A stretch of DNA of 64,000 nt from Streptomyces piniterrae. Its GTDB lineage: Bacteria > Actinomycetota > Actinomycetes > Streptomycetales > Streptomycetaceae. Under the pieces are notes generated by a model. That model was not told where the DNA came from. It searched no databases and was given only the letters and a program-made list of their open reading frames with translations. The stretch covers positions 124,001-188,000 of the forward strand of contig NZ_SUMB01000008.1 in assembly GCF_005048155.1 (NCBI RefSeq). The letters run 5' to 3'. The position numbers and the translations under genes are program-made. Shown piece after piece: positions 28,301-37,032 of this stretch. Position 1 is the stretch's first letter. Every line of letters starts with the position of its first letter.

Positions 28301-28614
28301 AGTACCCGCTGCTTCTTTTGATCAAGATCTACCAGTGGACCATCAGCCCCCTGCTGGGCCCGGTCTGCAAGTACTACCCGTCGTGCTCGCACTATGGCTA
28401 TACCGCCATCGACAGGCACGGCGCGGTGAAAGGGACCGCGCTGACCGCCTGGCGCATCCTGCGATGCAATCCGTGGTCGCTCGGTGGTGTCGACCACGTC
28501 CCTCCCCGGAAGCGTCCGGTTTGGCATCAGCGGCTGAGGAGCCGCCTGGGCGGGCCCACCGTCCCTGACCCTGCCGCCCAGCCCGAGACTCAGCCCAACG
28601 CCCAAGGAGCCTGA
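28297..28614 (+). CDS. yidD: Membrane protein insertion efficiency factor YidD
   Basis: A 105-residue membrane-associated protein that aids YidC-dependent insertion. Family motifs are PLLLLIKIYQWTISPLLGP, CKYYPSCSHYGYTAI (three Cys), and GTALTAWRILRCNPWSLGGVDHVP. It has a Pro/Gln-rich C-terminal tail. Its GTG overlaps the rnpA stop, and yidC follows three bases after its own stop. Confidence 0.97.
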   Translation: MKYPLLLLIKIYQWTISPLLGPVCKYYPSCSHYGYTAIDRHGAVKGTALTAWRILRCNPWSLGGVDHVPPRKRPVWHQRLRSRLGGPTVPDPAAQPETQPNAQGA

Positions 28615-28617
28615 TTC

Positions 28618-29778
28618 GTGGACACGATCCTGAATCCTCTCTACTACGCTGTTTCCTGGATCATCGTCCAGTTCCACTCGTTCTACAGCCTGATCTTCAA
28701 CGAGAACAGTGGCGCGGCGTGGGGTCTGTCCATCGTCTCGCTGGTGGTGCTGATCCGTATCTGCCTGATCCCGCTCTTCGTGAAGCAGATCAAGTCGACG
28801 CGGAACATGCAGGCGCTCCAGCCGAAGATGAAGGCGATCCAGGAGCGCTACAAGAGCGACAAGCAGCGCCAGTCCGAAGAGATGATGAAGCTCTACAAGG
28901 AGACGGGCACCAACCCGCTCTCGAGCTGTCTCCCGATTCTGGCCCAGTCGCCGTTCTTCATCGCGCTGTACCAGGTCCTGAACCACATCGCGAACAACCA
29001 GACCGTCGGCGTCATCAACCAGTCGCTGCTGGACAGCGCGAACAAGGCGCACATCTTCGGTGCCCCGCTCGCCGCGAAGTTCATGGACAGCGCGGAGAAG
29101 ATCCAGAGCCTCGGCGCTTCCGTGACCGACGTCCGCGTCGTCACCGTCATCATGATCGTCCTGATGTCGGCGTCGCAGTTCTACACGCAGCGCCAGCTGA
29201 TGACCAAGAACGTCGACCTCACGGTGAAGACGCCGTTCATGCAGCAGCAGAAGATGCTGATGTACGTCTTCCCGATCATGTTCGCCGTCTTCGGCATCAA
29301 CTTCCCCGTCGGTGTTCTCGTCTACTGGCTGACCACCAACGTGTGGACCATGGGCCAGCAGATGTTCGTCATCCGTCGTAACCCCACCCCGGGCAGCAAG
29401 GCCTTCACCGAGCGCCAGGAGCGGCTGCGGGCCAAGGGCAAGCTGGTGGAGGCTCCGGCCGAGGTCGAGGCGAAGAAGGCTGCCGAGGAGGCGCGCCAGA
29501 ACCGCCAGCAGCCCAAGCGGCAGCCGAAGTCCAAGCGGCACACCACCACCGGTGCCGCGGGTGGCGGCGCGCAGGGCCGTACGCGTGCCGGCTCGGGCGG
29601 CGCCGCGGGCTCCGGGCAGGGGGCTTCGAAGAAGCAGTCGCTGGAGAAGAAGGCCACGCAGGACAGCAAGGCGAACGGCGGCACCCCCGCGAAGGGCGGC
29701 TCCGCCTCCGGATCCCGTAACACCAAGTCCGGACAGCGCAAGGGCCAGCAGCGCCCCAAGCACCCGTCCAAGAAGTAA
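28618..29778 (+). CDS. yidC: Membrane protein insertase YidC/Oxa1
   Basis: A 386-residue insertase without the large E. coli-type periplasmic domain, as in other Gram-positives. It shows an N-terminal segment (ILNPLYYAVSWIIVQFHSFY), the conserved Arg in the hydrophilic groove (LVVLIRICLIPLFVKQ), NPLSSCLPILAQSPFFIALYQVL, and later membrane segments near 175-190 and 215-250. The last about 120 residues are a Lys/Gly/Ala-rich basic tail that may contact ribosomes. It is tightly packed after yidD. Confidence 0.97.
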   Translation: MDTILNPLYYAVSWIIVQFHSFYSLIFNENSGAAWGLSIVSLVVLIRICLIPLFVKQIKSTRNMQALQPKMKAIQERYKSDKQRQSEEMMKLYKETGTNPLSSCLPILAQSPFFIALYQVLNHIANNQTVGVINQSLLDSANKAHIFGAPLAAKFMDSAEKIQSLGASVTDVRVVTVIMIVLMSASQFYTQRQLMTKNVDLTVKTPFMQQQKMLMYVFPIMFAVFGINFPVGVLVYWLTTNVWTMGQQMFVIRRNPTPGSKAFTERQERLRAKGKLVEAPAEVEAKKAAEEARQNRQQPKRQPKSKRHTTTGAAGGGAQGRTRAGSGGAAGSGQGASKKQSLEKKATQDSKANGGTPAKGGSASGSRNTKSGQRKGQQRPKHPSKK

Positions 29779-29792
29779 GAAGGAGTCCTTTC

Positions 29793-30299
29793 GTGACGGA
29801 CACGAACCCTGCCACCAAGGGCACCGACACCCTGACCCGCCTGGAGCAGGAAGGCGAGATCGCGGCCGACTACCTCGAGGGGCTGCTGGACATCGCGGAC
29901 CTGGACGGCGACATCGACATGGACGTCGAGGCCGACCGGGCCGCCGTGTCGATCATCAGCGATTCGACCAGCCGTGATCTGCAGAAGCTGGTGGGCCGGG
30001 ATGGTGAGGTGCTGGAGGCGCTGCAGGAGCTGACCCGGCTCGCCGTGCACCGCGAGACCGGTGATCGCAGCCGTCTGATGCTGGACATCGCGGGCTTCCG
30101 GGCGCGCAAGCGTGAGGAGCTCGCCGAGATCGGCGCCAAGGCGGCGGAGCAGGCCAAGGGCACCGGTGAGCCGGTGAAGCTCGACCCGATGACGCCCTTC
30201 GAGCGCAAGGTCGTTCACGACGCGGTGGCCGCGGCGGGGCTGCGCAGCGAGTCGGAGGGCGAGGAGCCGCAGCGCCGCGTGGTTGTTCTCCCGGCCTGA
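29793..30299 (+). CDS. khpB: Jag/KhpB family RNA-binding protein
   Basis: A 168-residue protein with a KH domain (about 45-100, VSIISDSTSRDLQKLVGRDGEVLEALQELTRLAVHRETGDRSRLMLDIAG) and a C-terminal R3H domain (RARKREELAEIGAKAAEQAK, ending ERKVVHDAVAAAG). It lacks the N-terminal Jag domain. It lies 14 bp after yidC, a nearly universal arrangement. KhpB-type proteins bind RNA and influence cell division in other Gram-positives. Confidence 0.95.
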   Translation: MTDTNPATKGTDTLTRLEQEGEIAADYLEGLLDIADLDGDIDMDVEADRAAVSIISDSTSRDLQKLVGRDGEVLEALQELTRLAVHRETGDRSRLMLDIAGFRARKREELAEIGAKAAEQAKGTGEPVKLDPMTPFERKVVHDAVAAAGLRSESEGEEPQRRVVVLPA

Positions 30300-30318
30300 T
30301 CTCCCAGCGCTTCTCTTT

Positions 30319-30352
30319 CTTTGGCCCCGTCTGCTCGCAGGCGGGGCCAAAA
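30319..30352 (+). terminator. Terminator after khpB
   Basis: The stem GGCCCCGTCTGC/GCAGGCGGGGCC (one G-U pair, TCGC-type loop), flanked by TT and AA, starts about 20 bases after the khpB stop and ends the rpmH-khpB run. Confidence 0.8.
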
Positions 30353-30430
30353 CTTGTCAGCGTTCTGTGTTATTCCGGGCCTATCCCGGGTTCCCGGCAG
30401 GAAAAGCAGTCCAGAGGAAGGGCGGTTCCC

Positions 30431-31156
30431 GTGACGGAGGCAGCAGCAGAGCTCCCTCCTGCGCCGAAAGCTGCGCAGGAGGTATTCGGTGAGCGCTTTC
30501 CGGAGGCCGTGCGGTACGGCGAGCTGCTCGCCGACGCGGGCGTGCAGCGGGGCCTGATCGGCCCCCGCGAGGTGCCGCGGCTGTGGGAGCGGCACCTGCT
30601 GAACTGCGCGGTGCTCTCCGAGGTGGTGCCCGAGGGCGTCTCGGTCTGCGATGTGGGCTCGGGGGCCGGGCTGCCCGGTATTCCGTTGGCTCTGGTGCGC
30701 CCGGATCTGAAGATCATGCTCCTGGAGCCGCTGCTGCGACGTACGAACTTCCTCCAGGAGGTCGTCGAGCTGCTCGGGCTGGATCATGTGACGGTCGTCC
30801 GGGGGCGGGCCGAGGAGGTCATGGGCAAGCTTCCTCAGGTGCATGTGGTGACCGCGCGGGCCGTTGCTCCGCTCGACCGGCTGGCCGGCTGGGGGGTTCC
30901 CCTGCTGCGTCCTTACGGCGAGATGCTGGCGCTCAAGGGCGACACCGCGGAGGAGGAGCTCAAGAGCGCTCGGGCGGCGCTGAGCAAGCTCGGCGTGGTG
31001 GAGACCTCGGTGGTGCATGTGGGCGAGGGCATTGTGGATCCGCCCTCGACGGTGGTGCGGGTCGAGGTGGGCGAGAGCCCGGGCGGGGTGCGCTTTGCGG
31101 CCAAGCGGGCGAAGGCTGCTCGCGTCAGTCGCGGGTCCAGGGGCCGGCGGCGCTGA
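30431..31156 (+). CDS. rsmG: 16S rRNA (guanine-N7) methyltransferase RsmG
   Basis: A 241-residue SAM-dependent methyltransferase (GidB) that modifies the 530-loop guanine of 16S rRNA. Loss gives low-level streptomycin resistance in several bacteria, including Streptomyces. Motifs: the SAM loop CDVGSGAGLPGIPLAL, MLLEPLLRRTNFLQEVV, and VTARAVAPLDRLAGW. It starts from GTG at 30431. The C-terminus is Arg/Lys-rich. Confidence 0.96.
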   Translation: MTEAAAELPPAPKAAQEVFGERFPEAVRYGELLADAGVQRGLIGPREVPRLWERHLLNCAVLSEVVPEGVSVCDVGSGAGLPGIPLALVRPDLKIMLLEPLLRRTNFLQEVVELLGLDHVTVVRGRAEEVMGKLPQVHVVTARAVAPLDRLAGWGVPLLRPYGEMLALKGDTAEEELKSARAALSKLGVVETSVVHVGEGIVDPPSTVVRVEVGESPGGVRFAAKRAKAARVSRGSRGRRR

Positions 31157-31464
31157 CGCCCTGATGCCGGAGGTGCGCTGGCCGGCGCTGATGCGGTGGG
31201 CGTGTCGTCCACCGCATCGCCGTGAACAGGGCGAATTCAGTAAACAACACAAAACGCCATAAGACGGAGTGTTGCGGCTTAATTGGGCGCGGCGCTGGCA
31301 TCGTGTTTCACGTGAAACGTCGTTCTCTGCTGCAAGGGATTATCAGTCGTGGTCGCGCGGCTGCCGCGCCGCGTGACCGCAGGCCCACAAGGGTCACGGA
31401 AGTATCCACAGATGTGGGTTCATCCACAGGAGAACGGACCTCACTGGTTCACGACACCGAAAGC
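31157..31464 (+). promoter_or_regulatory. parAB promoter region with parS and DnaA-box-like sites
   Basis: This 308-base stretch is partly AT-rich (about 31230-31290). It contains a parS at 31305 and two DnaA-box-like sequences at 31402 (GTATCCACA) and 31420 (TCATCCACA). An open frame from 31222 runs in phase with parA, but its codons are atypical, so I treat it as leader rather than coding. Confidence 0.6.
31305..31318. promoter_or_regulatory. parS site
   Basis: Perfect GTTTCACGTGAAAC upstream of parA; ParB bound here could also repress parAB. It is the first parS right of oriC. Confidence 0.95.
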
Positions 31465-32535
31465 ATGGCAGGCTCTGCACATTGCGAGCCTGATGTCGAG
31501 GAGAGTGAATCCTTGCGGTCCGACGCCAACATCGCGGGACCGATGACCGATCCGGTCCCCGGTCCCCGTAGCCAGTCGTTCGGGGACGACGTTTCACGTG
31601 AAACGCCGCCCCCGATGGACGACACCCCGATCGGTCGTGCAGCTCAGCTGGCGGTAGAGGCACTCGGCCGCGCGGGCGAGGGGCTACCCCGGCCCGAACA
31701 CACCCGGGTCATGGTGGTCGCCAACCAGAAGGGCGGGGTCGGCAAGACCACGACCACGGTGAACCTGGCGGCCTCACTCGCCCTGCACGGGGCGCGGGTT
31801 CTTGTGATCGACCTCGACCCTCAGGGCAATGCCTCGACGGCGCTGGGGATCGACCACCATGCCGAAGTGCCGTCGATCTATGACGTGCTGGTGGAGAGCA
31901 AGCCACTCTCCGACGTGGTGCAGCCGGTGATGGACGTGGAGGGCCTGTTCTGCGCGCCCGCCACGATCGACCTCGCCGGCGCCGAGATCGAGCTGGTCTC
32001 ACTGGTGGCACGGGAGAGCCGGCTGGACCGGGCCATCCAGGCGTATGAACAGCCGCTGGACTACATCCTCATCGACTGCCCGCCCTCGCTCGGACTGCTG
32101 ACCGTCAATGCTCTGGTCGCCGGCGCCGAGGTACTGATCCCGATCCAGTGCGAGTACTACGCGCTTGAGGGCCTGGGGCAACTTCTGAGGAATGTCGACC
32201 TGGTGCGGGGCCATCTCAACCCCAAGCTCCATGTCTCGACGATCCTGCTCACCATGTACGACGGGCGTACCCGGCTGGCTTCCCAGGTTGCCGACGAGGT
32301 GCGCAGTCACTTCGGCAGCGAGGTGCTCCGTACCAGCATCCCCCGCTCGGTGCGCATTTCCGAGGCGCCCAGCTACGGGCAGACGGTGCTCACCTATGAC
32401 CCGGGATCCAGCGGCTCGCTCTCGTACCTCGAAGCGGCCAGAGAGATCGCGTTGCGCGGGGTGCCCCAGATCGGGAGCCAGGGCCTGGGCATCAACTATG
32501 AAGCACAGCACAGCATGTCGGAGGGGACTCAGTGA
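31465..32535 (+). CDS. parA: Chromosome partitioning ATPase ParA
   Basis: A Walker-type ATPase of 356 residues from the ATG at 31465 (MAGSAHCEPD). The deviant Walker A KGGVGKTT is at 89-96, with LDPQGNAST and DCPPSLGLLTVNAL following. It organises ParB-oriC complexes; in Streptomyces it assembles along aerial hyphae before sporulation. The first 80 residues are a disordered extension; a parS at 31591 is translated there as VSRET. The start is uncertain: the frame is open back to 31222. The stop overlaps the parB GTG. Confidence 0.95.
   Translation: MAGSAHCEPDVEESESLRSDANIAGPMTDPVPGPRSQSFGDDVSRETPPPMDDTPIGRAAQLAVEALGRAGEGLPRPEHTRVMVVANQKGGVGKTTTTVNLAASLALHGARVLVIDLDPQGNASTALGIDHHAEVPSIYDVLVESKPLSDVVQPVMDVEGLFCAPATIDLAGAEIELVSLVARESRLDRAIQAYEQPLDYILIDCPPSLGLLTVNALVAGAEVLIPIQCEYYALEGLGQLLRNVDLVRGHLNPKLHVSTILLTMYDGRTRLASQVADEVRSHFGSEVLRTSIPRSVRISEAPSYGQTVLTYDPGSSGSLSYLEAAREIALRGVPQIGSQGLGINYEAQHSMSEGTQ
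31591..31604. promoter_or_regulatory. parS site
   Basis: Perfect GTTTCACGTGAAAC within the disordered N-terminal extension of parA. Confidence 0.95.
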
Positions 32536-33632
32536 GTGAACGACGTAGAGGGCTGGGCCGTGGGCTCGGTGCGCTGATCCCTGCGGCACCGCAGAGCACG
32601 GACCCTACCGGCCCTGCGGTGGGGCGGGGAGCGACGTCACCGTCGGCGGTACCCGTATTGGCGCCGGAGCGAGGAGTCGCGGCGGCCAAGGTCGCCGGGC
32701 TGCCGGCACACGGTGTTTCACGTGAAACGGAGCCACCGGCCGAGGCGGGGACAACGGCGGGGGCGGTGGCGGAAGTCGCGGGTGCCCATTTCGCCGAGGT
32801 GCCACTGGATGCGATCACGCCGAACCCCCGGCAGCCGCGTGAGGTCTTCGACGAGGACGCCCTGGCCGAGCTGGTCACCTCCATCCGGGAGGTGGGTCTG
32901 CTCCAGCCGGTTGTGGTCCGTCAGACCGCCCCGGACAAGTACGAGCTCATCATGGGCGAGCGCCGCTGGCGGGCTTGCCGTGAGGCCGGACTGGAGAAGA
33001 TTCCCGCCATCGTCCGGGCCACCGACGATGACAAGCTGCTGTTGGACGCGCTCCTGGAGAATCTCCACCGGGCTCAGCTCAACCCGCTGGAAGAGGCCGC
33101 CGCCTACGACCAGTTGCTGAAGGACTTCAAGTGCACGCATGACGAGCTGGCCGACCGGATCGGGCGATCCCGTCCGCAGGTCTCCAACACGCTGCGTCTG
33201 CTGAATCTCTCGCCGTCCGTGCAGAACCGGCTCGCTGCGGGTGTGCTCTCCGCGGGACATGCCCGTGCCCTGCTCTCCGTGGAGGACTCGGAGGAGCAGG
33301 ACCACCTGGCACGTCGCATCGTGGCGGAGGGGTTGTCGGTGCGCACGGTCGAGGAGATCGTGAAGCTGATGGGCTCGACTCCCAAGAGCGCGAGCAAGGC
33401 GAAGGGGCCCCGTGCGGGTACCCGGGTGTCCCCTGCGCTCACGGGTCTCGCGTCGCGACTGTCCGACCGCTTCGAGACCCGGGTGAAGGTCGACCTCGGC
33501 CAGAAGAAGGGAAAGATCGTCGTCGAGTTCGCCTCGATAGACGACCTGGAGCGCATCCTCGGCACGCTGGCCCCCGGCGAAGGACGCGTTCTGGGAAAGT
33601 CGCTGGCAGAAGAGAACCAGAACGAGGAGTGA
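32532..33632 (+). CDS. parB: Chromosome partitioning protein ParB
   Basis: A 366-residue CTP-dependent DNA clamp that loads at parS. A 95-residue disordered N-terminus starts SERRRGLGRGLGALIP. The CTP-binding box follows (ITPNPRQPREVF, GERRWRACREAGL, ENLHRAQLNPLEEA), then the helix-turn-helix (DELADRIGRSRPQVSNTLRLL) and a C-terminal dimer domain. The GTG start overlaps the parA stop (GTGA). A parS at 32715 lies within the N-terminal coding part (VSRET). Confidence 0.98.
   Translation: MSERRRGLGRGLGALIPAAPQSTDPTGPAVGRGATSPSAVPVLAPERGVAAAKVAGLPAHGVSRETEPPAEAGTTAGAVAEVAGAHFAEVPLDAITPNPRQPREVFDEDALAELVTSIREVGLLQPVVVRQTAPDKYELIMGERRWRACREAGLEKIPAIVRATDDDKLLLDALLENLHRAQLNPLEEAAAYDQLLKDFKCTHDELADRIGRSRPQVSNTLRLLNLSPSVQNRLAAGVLSAGHARALLSVEDSEEQDHLARRIVAEGLSVRTVEEIVKLMGSTPKSASKAKGPRAGTRVSPALTGLASRLSDRFETRVKVDLGQKKGKIVVEFASIDDLERILGTLAPGEGRVLGKSLAEENQNEE
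32715..32728. promoter_or_regulatory. parS site
   Basis: Perfect GTTTCACGTGAAAC inside parB itself. Confidence 0.95.
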
Positions 33633-33650
33633 GCTGACGTTTCGGCTCGC

Positions 33651-33693
33651 GGCGGGCCGTGTTCCGGGGGGGCTTACCGGAACACGGCCCGCC
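33651..33693 (+). terminator. Terminator of the parAB operon
   Basis: A perfect 17-bp GC-rich stem (33651-33667 with 33677-33693) followed by CTTTGCTC, starting 18 bases after the parB stop. Confidence 0.9.
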
Positions 33694-33793
33694 CTTTGCT
33701 CTCTGGCGGTACCCGTGCCCGTAAAGGGTGGATACGATGCGATCGGGTATGGCGCGCATCCACGTGGAGACACCTCATATCGAGGAGAGAGCC

Positions 33794-34054
33794 ATGCGAT
33801 CAGTGAGCCGCACCGGACTCATGGCGGCGGCGGGGTTCGGCCTCGCAGCCGTCGGAGGGTTCGTTGGTGGTCTGCTCAGAGAGCGAGCAACGCTGACGGC
33901 GCTTCGTGGTGCGGCGGGCGAGGGAAGTGAGGACCTGGCTTCATGGGCCGTCAGCTCGTACCGCTCACGCTGGACAACCTTCCAGATCTCCCCAAGCGCT
34001 GCCGCTCCTGTGTCTTCTGGGAGCTCGACCCCGTCAGCGGTGAAGCCGCGGTAA
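33794..34054 (+). CDS. Possible small membrane protein overlapping the acetyltransferase gene
   Basis: The frame opens at an ATG (MRSVSRTGLMAAAGFGLAAV) with a strong GAGGAGAG site eight bases before it, and has a Gly/Ala-rich hydrophobic segment at about residues 8-28. It would make 86 residues but overlaps the first 112 bases of the acetyltransferase gene in another frame. Third-position GC is lower than in neighbouring genes. It could be a leader peptide or a chance frame. Confidence 0.35.
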   Translation: MRSVSRTGLMAAAGFGLAAVGGFVGGLLRERATLTALRGAAGEGSEDLASWAVSSYRSRWTTFQISPSAAAPVSSGSSTPSAVKPR

Positions 34055-34560
34055 AGGCGGGCCGGCCGGAGCTGGAGAAGGAAGCCTGGATCTCGGCGGT
34101 GCTGCTGGAGTGGGGATCCTGCGGGCGCGTTGTCTATGTCGACGATGTGCCGGTCGGGTTCGTGATGTATGCCCCGCCGGCCTATGTGCCGCGGTCCACC
34201 GCCTTCCCCACCAGCCCTGTGTCACCGGATGCGGTGCAGTTGCTGACCGCTTGGCTGATGCCCGGCTACCAGGGCCAGGGGCTGGGGCGGGTGATGGTCC
34301 AGACGGTTGCCAAGGACCTCATCCAGCGCGGGTTCAAGGCCATCGAGGCATTCGGCGATGCCCGCTGGACCGAGCCGGCATGTGTCCTGCCGGCCGACCA
34401 TCTCCTCGCAGTGGGCTTCAAGACCGTACGCCCGCACCCGCGCTTTCCGCGGCTGCGGCTTGAGCTGCGGACCACGATCTCGTGGAAGGAAGACGTGGAG
34501 CTGGCCCTCGACCGGCTGTTGGGGGCGGTGCAGAAGGAACCCGCCCTGCGCCCCTTGTAG
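33943..34560 (+). CDS. GNAT family N-acetyltransferase
   Basis: A 205-residue acetyl-CoA-dependent acyltransferase. The acetyl-CoA loop is PGYQGQGLGRVMVQTVAKDL; the upstream core (WGSCGRVVYVDDVPVGFVMYAPP) and ADHLLAVGFKTVRPHP fit the fold. An N-terminal CRSCVFWELDP motif with two Cys is unusual. It lies between parB and trxA in Streptomyces genomes; substrate unknown. A stop at 33928 in the same frame fixes the start at 33943. Confidence 0.9.
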   Translation: MGRQLVPLTLDNLPDLPKRCRSCVFWELDPVSGEAAVKAGRPELEKEAWISAVLLEWGSCGRVVYVDDVPVGFVMYAPPAYVPRSTAFPTSPVSPDAVQLLTAWLMPGYQGQGLGRVMVQTVAKDLIQRGFKAIEAFGDARWTEPACVLPADHLLAVGFKTVRPHPRFPRLRLELRTTISWKEDVELALDRLLGAVQKEPALRPL

Positions 34561-34575
34561 CGGTGGCGAACGGCG

Positions 34576-34609
34576 AACGGGCCCGCCCCTCGAAAGGGGC
34601 GGGCCCGTT
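34576..34609. terminator. Bidirectional terminator sharing bases with parS
   Basis: A perfect 15-bp stem (34576-34590 with 34595-34609) and CGAA loop lies between the convergent acetyltransferase and trxA genes. Its last three bases are the first three of the parS at 34607. Confidence 0.9.
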
Positions 34610-34620
34610 TCACGTGAAAC
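34607..34620. promoter_or_regulatory. parS site
   Basis: Perfect GTTTCACGTGAAAC, intergenic, abutting the terminator hairpin. Confidence 0.95.
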
Positions 34621-34633
34621 ATGAGCGTGTGAC

Positions 34634-34960
<327 letters not shown>

Positions 34961-35008
34961 GGCAATCTCCTTACTGGATGGGTGGTGGGAGGCGGGGGGT
35001 ACGAGGGT

Positions 35009-35983
35009 TCAGACGGAAGGCGACTTGTCCGGCTCGGGCACGGACTCGCCGTCCGTCAGCGCCGCGAGGAACCGCTCGGCGTCGAGGGCGGCGGAGCAGC
35101 CCGTGCCGGCAGCGGTGATCGCCTGGCGGTAGGTGTGGTCGACAACGTCACCGGCGGCGAAGACACCCGCCAGGTTCGTACGCGTGCTGGGGGCGTCGAC
35201 CTTGAGGTAGCCGTCGTCGTCCAGGTTCAGCTGGCCCTTGAACAGCTCGGTCCGCGGGTCGTGGCCGATCGCGATGAACAGACCGGTCACCGGGAGTTCG
35301 GAGGTCTCGCCGGTCTTGACGTTGCGCAGCGTCAGACCGGAGAGCTTGTTCTCGCCGTGGATCTCGGCGACCTCGCTGTCCCACGCGAACTTGATCTTCG
35401 GGTCGGCGAAGGCACGATCCTGCATCGCCTTGCTCGCGCGCAGCGTGCCGCGGCGGTGGACGACCGTGACGGACTTGGCGAAGCGCGAGAGGAAGGTCGC
35501 CTCCTCCATCGCGGTGTCGCCACCGCCGATGACGGCGATGTCCTGGTCCTTGAAGAAGAACCCGTCGCAGGTGGCGCACCAGGAGACACCGCGGCCGGAC
35601 AGCTCGTCCTCTCGCGGCAGGCCGAGCTTGCGGTGCTGAGAGCCCGTGCTGACGATGACGGTCTTCGCGCGGTGCACGGTGCCCGCGGTGTCGGTGACGG
35701 TCTTGATCTCCTCGGAGAGGTCGACCGAGACAATGTCGTCCGGTACAAGCTCGGCGCCGAAGCGCTCGGCCTGGGCGCGCATGTTGTCCATCAGGTCCGG
35801 ACCCATGATGCCGTCGCGGAATCCGGGGAAGTTCTCCACGTCGGTGGTGTTCATCAGCGCGCCGCCGGCGGTGACGGCACCTTCGAAGACCAGCGGCTTC
35901 AGGGACGCGCGGGCCGTATAGAGCGCTGCGGTGTATCCCGCGGGCCCGGAGCCGATGATGATCACGTTGCGGACGTCGCTCAC
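35009..35983 (-). CDS. trxB: Thioredoxin-disulfide reductase
   Basis: A 324-residue FAD/NADPH flavoenzyme. FAD loop GSGPAGYTAALY (11-22), redox centre CATC (Cys136, Cys139), NADPH loop GGGDTAMEEA, and C-terminal FAD motif GVFAAGDVVDHTYRQ are all present. The GTG start is at 35983. Location downstream of the sigM-like pair parallels Mycobacterium (sigM - trxB - trxC). Confidence 0.98.
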   Translation of the reverse strand: MSDVRNVIIIGSGPAGYTAALYTARASLKPLVFEGAVTAGGALMNTTDVENFPGFRDGIMGPDLMDNMRAQAERFGAELVPDDIVSVDLSEEIKTVTDTAGTVHRAKTVIVSTGSQHRKLGLPREDELSGRGVSWCATCDGFFFKDQDIAVIGGGDTAMEEATFLSRFAKSVTVVHRRGTLRASKAMQDRAFADPKIKFAWDSEVAEIHGENKLSGLTLRNVKTGETSELPVTGLFIAIGHDPRTELFKGQLNLDDDGYLKVDAPSTRTNLAGVFAAGDVVDHTYRQAITAAGTGCSAALDAERFLAALTDGESVPEPDKSPSV

Positions 35984-36099
35984 GGGTGTCTTCCTTGTCT
36001 CTGCCGACTGCTTGCTGGGGCTCTCTGGGAACTCTCACCCCACCCAACGGATCCTACGGGTCGAGCATTCCCGGAGTGTCACAGCGCACGTTCCGTCGT

Positions 36100-37032
36100 T
36101 CAGTCTCGCTGATACGAGTGGGACAGCAGGACCTTCCCGGGGACCGGCGGAGAGGCGGAGACACAAGAGGAGGCTACGACGTACGCGGAGACCCGCGAGG
36201 GGTCGGACGGATAGGGCAGCACGACGAGGTAGGCGTCCTTGCCCTCGAAGGTGCGGCGGCTGGCCGCGAGCGGGGATTCCGTCCGCCCGATGCCCTGCCG
36301 TACGCAGGACGGGACGGTGTCGGCCGCACCGCGCATCGGGGTCTCGGGGGAGCTGCGCGTGCCGATGTCCGGTGACTTGTGCGAGGCCTTGGATGCGAGC
36401 AGGTCGTGGACGTGCGAGCCGAGGTTCGTGCGGGTCAGGCCGCCGGCAGCGCCCGCGCTCTTTTCGGTGACCGCGGTGTTGCGGTCCTGGTTGCTCGCCT
36501 GGCTCCCGTTGAGGGCGGCGTTCTGGACGAGGAGCCCACCGATGCTGAACACCGCGGCGGCGGCTGCGGTGCCGAGGAGGATTCGGGGCCAGCGGCGCGC
36601 ACGGGACGAGCGGCCACCCGGTGTCCGCCGACCCGGTCCGGAGGCGCCCCGGGGACGACCGGCCGGCCTGCTGGGCCTGGCACCGGGGGTGAGCGATTCC
36701 ACATCGGTTTCACGTGAAACCGAAGCCGGCGCGACGGATGTTTCACGTGAAACCAGCGTCCCCGTGCTGGGCGACGTGGCGTTCAGGAGTGCCTCGGCGG
36801 CCAGGGCGGCATCGATGCGCCCCGCGACATCGGCCGGCATACGCGTAGGACCGGGAAGGGTACCGAGGAGCCCCCGGATTTCCTCCAAGGACTCATAGAC
36901 GTCTTCGCACAGGGCGCAGCTGGCGAGATGGTCTCGCAGATCCGCGGTGCGGGAGGGGGAAAGGAGCCCGTCGGTGAGATCGGAGATCTCGGCGACCTCC
37001 GGGTGCTCGCCTGTTCCGGTCGTCGACGTCAC
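36100..37032 (-). CDS. Anti-sigma factor with zinc-binding N-terminus (SigM partner)
   Basis: A 310-residue single-span protein. The N-terminus carries the ZAS zinc motif HxxxCxxC (His35, Cys39, Cys42; DHLASCALC), which binds the ECF sigma factor. A long Arg/Pro/Gly linker follows (about 90-150), then a membrane segment near 150-170 (ILLGTAAAAAVFSIGGLLV) and an extracytoplasmic domain. Two parS sites are translated in the linker as VSRET (near residues 95 and 106). The GTG overlaps the sigma stop codon, so stoichiometric coupled production is likely. The signal sensed is unknown; ZAS proteins can respond to redox, fitting the trx genes next door. Confidence 0.92.
   Translation of the reverse strand: MTSTTGTGEHPEVAEISDLTDGLLSPSRTADLRDHLASCALCEDVYESLEEIRGLLGTLPGPTRMPADVAGRIDAALAAEALLNATSPSTGTLVSRETSVAPASVSRETDVESLTPGARPSRPAGRPRGASGPGRRTPGGRSSRARRWPRILLGTAAAAAVFSIGGLLVQNAALNGSQASNQDRNTAVTEKSAGAAGGLTRTNLGSHVHDLLASKASHKSPDIGTRSSPETPMRGAADTVPSCVRQGIGRTESPLAASRRTFEGKDAYLVVLPYPSDPSRVSAYVVASSCVSASPPVPGKVLLSHSYQRD
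36707..36720. promoter_or_regulatory. parS site
   Basis: Perfect GTTTCACGTGAAAC in the anti-sigma linker, 33 bp from the next copy. Confidence 0.95.
36740..36753. promoter_or_regulatory. parS site
   Basis: Perfect GTTTCACGTGAAAC, second copy in the anti-sigma linker. Confidence 0.95.

Noticed and set aside
31222..31464. N-terminal extension of ParA from 31222
   Set aside because: The frame is open but crosses an AT-rich promoter-like segment, parS and DnaA-box-like sites with atypical codons; the ATG at 31465 is more likely.
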